A DNA stretch of 9,761 bases from Kofleriaceae bacterium (GTDB lineage Bacteria; Myxococcota_A; Polyangia; Haliangiales; Haliangiaceae). Under the pieces are notes generated by a model, which was not told the DNA's origin, did not search any database, and worked only from the letters and a program-made list of their open reading frames with translations. Position 1 is the stretch's first letter; each line of letters begins with the position of its first letter. Positions 6,279 through 9,761 of the stretch are shown piece by piece. The stretch is from contig JAHEAK010000148.1 of the NCBI GenBank assembly GCA_024642805.1, positions 1 to 9,761 on the forward strand, in the 5' to 3' direction. Both the position numbers and the translations under genes were made by a program.

Positions 6279-7007
6279 ATGAAGGCGATCATCTTAGCAG
6301 CAGGCATGGGAACGCGTCTGGAGGCTGTCTCCGGCGGCATTCCCAAATGCATGGTCGAGGTGGCCGGCGTTCCTCTCATCGATCGCATGATCGAGCGCAT
6401 CGCGCAGGCGGGTATCGATGAGCTCATTGTCGTAACTGGCTACCAGGCCGAGGTGCTGCGTGCGCACGTGCTCGGCCTTGGCCATCCGCTCGCCAAGCGC
6501 GCCATCTTCGTGCACAACGATCGCTTCGCGGACATGGGTAACTTCTACTCCCTCTTGGTGGCGCAGGAAGCGGTCGCCGGCGACTCCTTCATCAAGCTCG
6601 ATGGCGACGTCCTGATGGATCGCGAAATCCTGCCCAAGCTCTTGGCGGCTCCCGGCCCGGCAGCCCTGGCCGTCGATCGTCGAGATGGCATGGGCGCCGA
6701 GGAAATGAAAGTGCGCGTCGACGCCGCCGGTCACATCATCGAACTCAACAAGCGCATGGATCCCAAGGTGGCGCTGGGCGAGTTCATCGGCGTCGATCGC
6801 GTGGATGCGGAGCTCGGCGAGACAGTGTTTGCCAAACTGCGCGAGCTCATCGAGCTGGGCGAGACGGACGAGTACTACGAGCGCGCTTACGAGCGCCTCT
6901 TGCAGGCGGGCACGCCCTATCAGGTCGCCGACATCACCGGTTGCCAGTGGACGGAGATCGACGATGCCGTCGATCTCGCACACGCCAACAAGATGCTTGG
7001 CGCCTGA
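6279..7007 (+). CDS. LicC/PntC-like cytidylyltransferase, probable AEP cytidylyltransferase
   Basis: The predicted 242-aa single-domain nucleotidyltransferase would couple CTP to a phospho- or phosphono-alcohol amine, releasing pyrophosphate. The nucleotide loop is intact: LAAGMGTRL (residues 6-14) with Pro22-Lys23 (IPKCMVEVAG). ND-x3-DMGNFYSL (80-92) matches the LicC/PntC substrate block. Asp108 and Asp110 (KLDGD) bind metal, as should Asp228 (WTEIDDAVDL, 224-233). EEMKV, the ELNKRMD block and GEFIGVDRV complete the family pattern. LicC activates phosphocholine; PntC, its phosphonate homologue, activates AEP to CMP-AEP. The adjacent divergent AEP aminotransferase strongly favours AEP as substrate; CMP-phosphocholine chemistry is the main alternative, and no choline kinase or lic gene is present. 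The ATG sits directly before the first beta strand, the normal start, although no strong ribosome binding site is visible. A downstream transferase (CDP-alcohol phosphatidyltransferase-like or LicD-like) is expected but not in the window. Confidence 0.88.
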   Translation: MKAIILAAGMGTRLEAVSGGIPKCMVEVAGVPLIDRMIERIAQAGIDELIVVTGYQAEVLRAHVLGLGHPLAKRAIFVHNDRFADMGNFYSLLVAQEAVAGDSFIKLDGDVLMDREILPKLLAAPGPAALAVDRRDGMGAEEMKVRVDAAGHIIELNKRMDPKVALGEFIGVDRVDAELGETVFAKLRELIELGETDEYYERAYERLLQAGTPYQVADITGCQWTEIDDAVDLAHANKMLGA

Positions 7008-7069
7008 ACGCTGGGCCGAAACACGGCGCCTAGGCACTGCGCCCAAAGGTCGCAAGACGGATCGCTAGG

Positions 7070-7083
7070 GCCGATTGCTCGGC
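7070..7083. terminator. Small hairpin in the convergent gap after the cytidylyltransferase gene
   Basis: GCCGA-TTGC-TCGGC forms a 5-bp stem with a four-base loop, 62 bp after the cytidylyltransferase stop and 25 bp before the stop of the convergent lipoprotein gene. A second stem, GGCGC (7025-7029) with GCGCC (7039-7043), lies nearer the stop. Neither has a T-tract. A terminator role is suggested only by position. Confidence 0.25.
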
Positions 7084-7108
7084 AAATAGCTGTTCGGAGA
7101 GCGAGCGC

Positions 7109-8029
7109 CTAGAATGGGCTCTCGTTGTCGAGGGCCTGGCCATCATCGTCACGCACGGTGATGACTTTGTAGACTTCCTTCTTCTCTTTTTTCTTCTTCT
7201 TGGATCTGCGATCGTCGTCGTCGTCCTTCTTGCTCACGCGCTTCTTCTTGGAAGAACGCTCGTCGTCATCGTCTCGTTTGCTTGACTTGCTGGACTTGCT
7301 GGACTTGCTCGACTTGCTGCGCTTGGCGTCGCGATCGTCGTCGTCCTCGTCATCGTCATCGTCATCCTCATCGCGGCTGCGCTTCTTGCTGCGCTTCTTG
7401 GCTCGCTCCTCATCACGCTCAGCGCGAGCCAGACGCTTGTCGTCGTCTTTGCTCTCCTTGGCTTGCTTCTTCTTGCGCAACTTTCGAGCTCGATCGCGCT
7501 CGGAACTCGAGCTGCCGCGACTACCTCGCCGTGCACTGCCATCGTCATCATCGGAGTCATCGCTCCAGTCATCGACTTCCGAGAGAGCTTCGACGAGCTT
7601 CTCTTTGAGCTTGCTGCGGTCGCGGCTGCTCAAGTTCTTCGAACGAAGCTTGATGGTGACGCTCTCGAATTCTTCGCCCGACGAACCTGCGCGCAGGCTC
7701 AATCGCAATTCATACTTCTTCCTGCCGCGTTTGACGAGCTCGCCATGAACGAGGGCGTCGATGTCGAGTTTGCGTGAAACTTTGCGGATGTCTTTGTCGT
7801 CCTGCGACTTGGCATCCAGCTTACGCGCCGTCTTGGCGTAACGTGAAGGAGACACGAGTTCGTAGCGGCTGCTCACCACCTCGGTAACGGCGCCGCTGGC
7901 GGCACTGCTTCCGGATATGGGCATCACAACCACTCTCGCCTCTCCCTTGCTGGCACCGGCGCCAGCGCAAGCCGTCATGCCTAGGAGTAGGCACGCGACT
8001 ACGATCGGGGTGAGTGAGAAGGTCCGCAT
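7109..8029 (-). CDS. Lipoprotein with long alternating acidic/basic low-complexity region
   Basis: The predicted protein is 306 aa. A lipoprotein signal (SLTPIVVACLLLGMTAC, lipobox Cys21) indicates envelope location. Residues about 30-130 look folded: ARVVVMPISG, then SSRYELVSPSRYAKTARKL, then RKLDIDALVHGELVKRGRKK and YELRLSLRAGSSGEEF. This order (strand, 'aspect of failing' helix, D-A-L-V-H-G strand, tG-type hairpin) recalls FlgO/TolB-N-like periplasmic domains, but the match is tentative. Residues about 150-290 are a polyampholyte: poly-Asp/Glu blocks alternate with Lys/Arg/Ser blocks, including four S-K-S repeats, D-E-D-D-D-D-D-D-E-D-D-D-D and K-K-K-K-K-E-K-K. A short ordered-looking tail (VYKVITVRDDDG) closes it. 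AGGGG lies 6 nt before the ATG, giving a firm start. The charged blocks could bind peptidoglycan, lipopolysaccharide, cations or partner proteins, or simply act as a spacer. It is transcribed away from the cyclase unit and converges on the cytidylyltransferase gene. Function is not recognised. Confidence 0.85.
   Translation of the reverse strand: MRTFSLTPIVVACLLLGMTACAGAGASKGEARVVVMPISGSSAASGAVTEVVSSRYELVSPSRYAKTARKLDAKSQDDKDIRKVSRKLDIDALVHGELVKRGRKKYELRLSLRAGSSGEEFESVTIKLRSKNLSSRDRSKLKEKLVEALSEVDDWSDDSDDDDGSARRGSRGSSSSERDRARKLRKKKQAKESKDDDKRLARAERDEERAKKRSKKRSRDEDDDDDDEDDDDRDAKRSKSSKSSKSSKSSKRDDDDERSSKKKRVSKKDDDDDRRSKKKKKEKKEVYKVITVRDDDGQALDNESPF
7284..7319 (-). repeat. Four 9-bp tandem coding units (Ser-Lys-Ser)
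   Basis: Units of 9 bp (GACTTGCTG on +, last base changed in the third copy) lie at 7284-7292, 7293-7301, 7302-7310 and 7311-7319. On the coding strand they give the SKSSKSSKSSKS run. Copies are nearly identical in DNA, so unit number is likely to vary among strains. They sit in a longer stretch of trinucleotide repeats (GAY and AAG on the coding strand) from about 7174 to 7460. Confidence 0.8.
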
Positions 8030-8305
8030 GGTCTGCCCCTAATGGATTGCAACATCAGATCCGATTTCCTGGCCCGTAACCAACTGATCTTATTCGCACT
8101 TGTAGGGAGATCCGCGGGTCAGGAGTCCCCAAACTCGGGGTATGAATGCCCGTTGGCGGCAGCTTGGCTAGCCACTTGCCGGTCGCCGGGGCCGGGATCA
8201 GGGCGGCGGCCGCCCGGTGCGCGGCCGGCTCTCGGGGCCCACTGGCCAGCGAAAACGGCACGCGATGGGCAGCCGAAGACGGTAGCCGAGAAAGCGTGCG
8301 CCCGA
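8030..8305. other. Intergenic region: lipoprotein promoter side and cyclase downstream side
   Basis: Both flanking genes run leftward, so this 276-bp gap should hold the end of the cyclase transcript and the promoter of the lipoprotein. Near the lipoprotein it is comparatively AT-rich and holds the AGGGG ribosome binding site (8036-8040), but no clear -35/-10 pair. Around 8170-8240 it is extremely GC-rich with a perfect 7-1-7 inverted repeat (8201-8215). Nearer the cyclase stop, GCACGC (8258-8263) can pair with GCGTGC (8294-8299); on the minus strand this is followed 2 nt later by TTTT, a weak terminator candidate. No tRNA, small ORF with family similarity, or known RNA was recognised. Confidence 0.4.
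8036..8040 (-). promoter_or_regulatory. Ribosome binding site of the charged lipoprotein gene
   Basis: AGGGG on the minus strand, 6 nt before the ATG at 8029, is a strong match to the 16S tail. It fixes the start just before the signal peptide. Confidence 0.6.
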
Positions 8306-8938
8306 TCAGGCCTTCCAGTGCGTGTAGCTAACTCGTGAGGCGGAGTTGCAGCCTGGTACGTTCTCTTCGAGCACGGTGAAAGACACATCACCGATGTCGG
8401 CGCACGCTGACGCGACCGTGTCGGTAACCAGAATCTCGTGCGACTTGGCCATGTCTTCGCCGAGTCGACTGGCCGCATTGACTTGCGCTCCGAAGACTTC
8501 GTTCTCTCCGACTCGCAAGACCTCGCCGTAACCGAGCCCGATACACAGAAGGATTGCTTCTTCGGGGCGGCGACGATTGCTGATGCGCTGACATGCTCGC
8601 TGCATTTCCATCGCGCAGCGCAAGGCAGACTCGGGGCGACGAAAGAGCGCGAGCAAGCTGTCACCTTCGACCTTGAGCAAAAAGCCCTGATGACCATCGA
8701 TGATGGGTGCCACCAGGGTGTTGTGCTCATAGATCACCTGCAGGAAGTGGATGATGCCGAAGTTCTCGACGCGTCGAGAGAAACCACTTAAGTCGGTGAA
8801 CATGATCGCCCAGCGCTCGCCAAAGAGATCCCAGATCTTCTGATCGATGGCACTGAGATCTGCATTGTCCTTGCAGCGCTCCGCGACCAGACGCCAAAGA
8901 CGCTCTTCCCCTGCTCCCAACCTGCTGGTGATCGACAT
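8306..8938 (-). CDS. Class III adenylate/guanylate cyclase, single catalytic domain
   Basis: The predicted 210-aa protein is essentially one cyclase homology domain that should make cAMP or cGMP from a nucleoside triphosphate. The metal-binding aspartates are both present: Asp49 in MFTDLSGF and Asp93 in LLKVEGDSLLALF. Lys89 is the substrate-reading lysine. Asn154 and Arg158 (VFGAQVNAASRL) are the transition-state residues. The partner substrate-specifying position, usually Asp (ATP) or Thr/Ser in bacterial enzymes, aligns with Glu147 here, so nucleotide preference is uncertain. A roughly 40-residue N-terminal helix may form a coiled coil before the domain. No membrane segment is present; the domain must pair as a homodimer. 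The ATG at 8938 was preferred to an in-frame TTG at 8974, although neither has a clear ribosome binding site. It follows the three-TM membrane protein by 38 bp on the same strand, which suggests a shared transcript and perhaps a sensor-effector pair. Confidence 0.88.
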   Translation of the reverse strand: MSITSRLGAGEERLWRLVAERCKDNADLSAIDQKIWDLFGERWAIMFTDLSGFSRRVENFGIIHFLQVIYEHNTLVAPIIDGHQGFLLKVEGDSLLALFRRPESALRCAMEMQRACQRISNRRRPEEAILLCIGLGYGEVLRVGENEVFGAQVNAASRLGEDMAKSHEILVTDTVASACADIGDVSFTVLEENVPGCNSASRVSYTHWKA

Positions 8939-8976
8939 GCGCCAAACGGTAGCGCGAGGGTGGAGCCCTGCCAAGC

Positions 8977-9735
8977 TCAGTGCGAGCGACGACTCAAGAG
9001 AAACACCAGAGCGACGACGACAAAGCCTGCAACACCGATGAGGGCCACGGGCATGGTCGCTCCGCTCATGGCGTCGTGCAGCAGTTGAGCGGCCAATTTG
9101 CCGCTGAAATGCTCCAGCCGGGCATCCACAGCGTTGCTCTCGCCAATCTGGCGCGCTCCCTGGGCGAGGCCAGCCTGGGCAAAGCGAGAGGCCACCGCCA
9201 GGCTCAGCAGGTAGAGCAGGCTCGAGATCAAGCCTAGCAGGCCGACGCGAAAGAGTAGAGCTACCAAGGGCGTCGTGCGCAGAGCGATGAACAAGGCCAG
9301 GCTGACCAGCAAGAGCCCCAGGGCCATCAGCCGAATGGTCTTGAAGTTGGCGAAGTCATCCTTGAGTTCTCGTGCCAGCTCGCGATCGCCCGCCTTGAGA
9401 CCGCTGAGTAAGTCGATCTGATTGTCAATCTCGTCGATGGCCGCCAATGCGCGCGTCTCGAAGCCCCTAATCATGGTTTCCGATTCCACCTGGTCGGCAC
9501 ATGATTGTGCGCCCCAGAGGGACACACAGCTGGCGGCGGCACCTTCCCGCAGTTTCTCCACGGCCGTACGCAGTGCTGCTTTGGTCTCCCGAAAATCGAG
9601 GACCGCGTCGGCTTGGGCCCCTCGAATCGCTGAGCGCAGCGCCGCGTGCGAGCGCCGCACCGACTCCTCCAGCCATGAATCGGTGATGACCTGGGCAACG
9701 ATGAGCTTGAGCTGTGGAACCGACATCGGTTGCAT
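8977..9735 (-). CDS. Three-TM membrane protein of unknown function, upstream of the cyclase
   Basis: The predicted protein is 252 aa from the ATG at 9735, which has AAGGA 7 nt upstream (9747-9743). The frame remains open to the window edge, so a longer protein cannot be excluded. Residues 1-130 are soluble, helical and charged, with one Cys pair (Cys70, Cys79) and coiled-coil-like stretches (RETKAALRTAVEKLREG; RALAAIDEIDNQIDLL). TM helices are expected at about 133-152 (FKTIRLMALGLLLVSLALFI), 157-182 (LVALLFRVGLLGLISSLLYL onward) and 228-247 (MPVALIGVAGFVVVALVFLL), with a roughly 45-residue loop between the last two. The C-terminus is short and basic (SRRSH), so it is probably cytoplasmic. 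If so, three TMs would put the N-terminal domain outside, where the Cys pair could be a disulfide. That orientation is inference, because no signal sequence is visible. No family was recognised. The 38-bp gap to the cyclase suggests a functional pair. Confidence 0.78.
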   Translation of the reverse strand: MQPMSVPQLKLIVAQVITDSWLEESVRRSHAALRSAIRGAQADAVLDFRETKAALRTAVEKLREGAAASCVSLWGAQSCADQVESETMIRGFETRALAAIDEIDNQIDLLSGLKAGDRELARELKDDFANFKTIRLMALGLLLVSLALFIALRTTPLVALLFRVGLLGLISSLLYLLSLAVASRFAQAGLAQGARQIGESNAVDARLEHFSGKLAAQLLHDAMSGATMPVALIGVAGFVVVALVFLLSRRSH

Positions 9736-9742
9736 CGAGTCA

Positions 9743-9747
9743 TCCTT
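9743..9747 (-). promoter_or_regulatory. Ribosome binding site supporting the membrane-protein start
   Basis: AAGGA on the minus strand lies 7 nt before the ATG at 9735. It is the main reason to place the start inside the window even though the frame continues open to the edge. Confidence 0.5.
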
Positions 9748-9761
9748 GGCAACTTCGATGG

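Noticed and set aside
6294..7055. 253-codon frame on minus opposite the cytidylyltransferase gene
   Set aside because: The + strand has all cytidylyltransferase motifs; the antisense frame has none.
7200..7748. 182-codon Ser/Leu/Arg-rich frame on + opposite the charged lipoprotein
   Set aside because: It is the mirror of Asp/Lys/Glu codon repeats on the coding strand; composition explains it fully.
8120..8165. tRNA-like T-arm appearance near CGGGGTATGAATGCCCG
   Set aside because: There is only one 4-bp stem with a 9-base loop, and no acceptor, D or anticodon arm can be placed around it.

Overview
The window is high-GC, gene-dense bacterial chromosome. Ten protein genes are supported, plus several short regulatory or repeat regions. 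No rRNA, tRNA, CRISPR array, insertion sequence or phage gene was seen. The gene mix (lipoproteins with low-complexity tails, a stand-alone class III cyclase, a phosphonate-activation enzyme pair, scattered biosynthetic genes, GTG starts) fits a Myxococcota/Bradymonadota-type 'deltaproteobacterium'. That assignment is inference from style, not from a marker gene.

Layout. Left edge: the 3' end of a Pro/Ala-repeat protein on + (to 409), converging on a minus-strand group. Read leftward, that group is a LEA/WHy-type lipoprotein (2622-2164), biotin synthase bioB (2050-992) and a PduO-type cob(I)alamin adenosyltransferase (981-406). A 24-bp tandem repeat carrying the lipoprotein stop codon lies between the first two. 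Diverging from the lipoprotein, on +, is an overlapping pair: a SlyD-like FKBP prolyl isomerase (2757-3278) and a glycerophosphodiester phosphodiesterase (3278-4042), joined by TAGTG.

Centre: a divergent pair that looks like the activation step of phosphonate biosynthesis. On minus (6018-4162) is a 618-aa fusion of a degenerate nucleotidyltransferase-like domain to a 2-aminoethylphosphonate (AEP) aminotransferase. On + (6279-7007) is a compact, intact LicC/PntC-type cytidylyltransferase. Together they would turn phosphonoacetaldehyde into AEP and then CMP-AEP, a donor for AEP-decorated lipids or glycans. The 260-bp gap between them is rich in overlapping inverted repeats. PepM and phosphonopyruvate decarboxylase, which would make the substrate, are not in the window.

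Right: a lipoprotein with a short folded domain followed by long alternating acidic and basic low-complexity blocks (8029-7109). Next, also on minus, is a two-gene unit of a three-TM membrane protein (9735-8977) and a class III adenylate/guanylate cyclase (8938-8306), which may be a split membrane sensor and second-messenger pair. The most novel-looking element is the pseudo-nucleotidyltransferase/AEP-aminotransferase fusion next to an intact stand-alone cytidylyltransferase.
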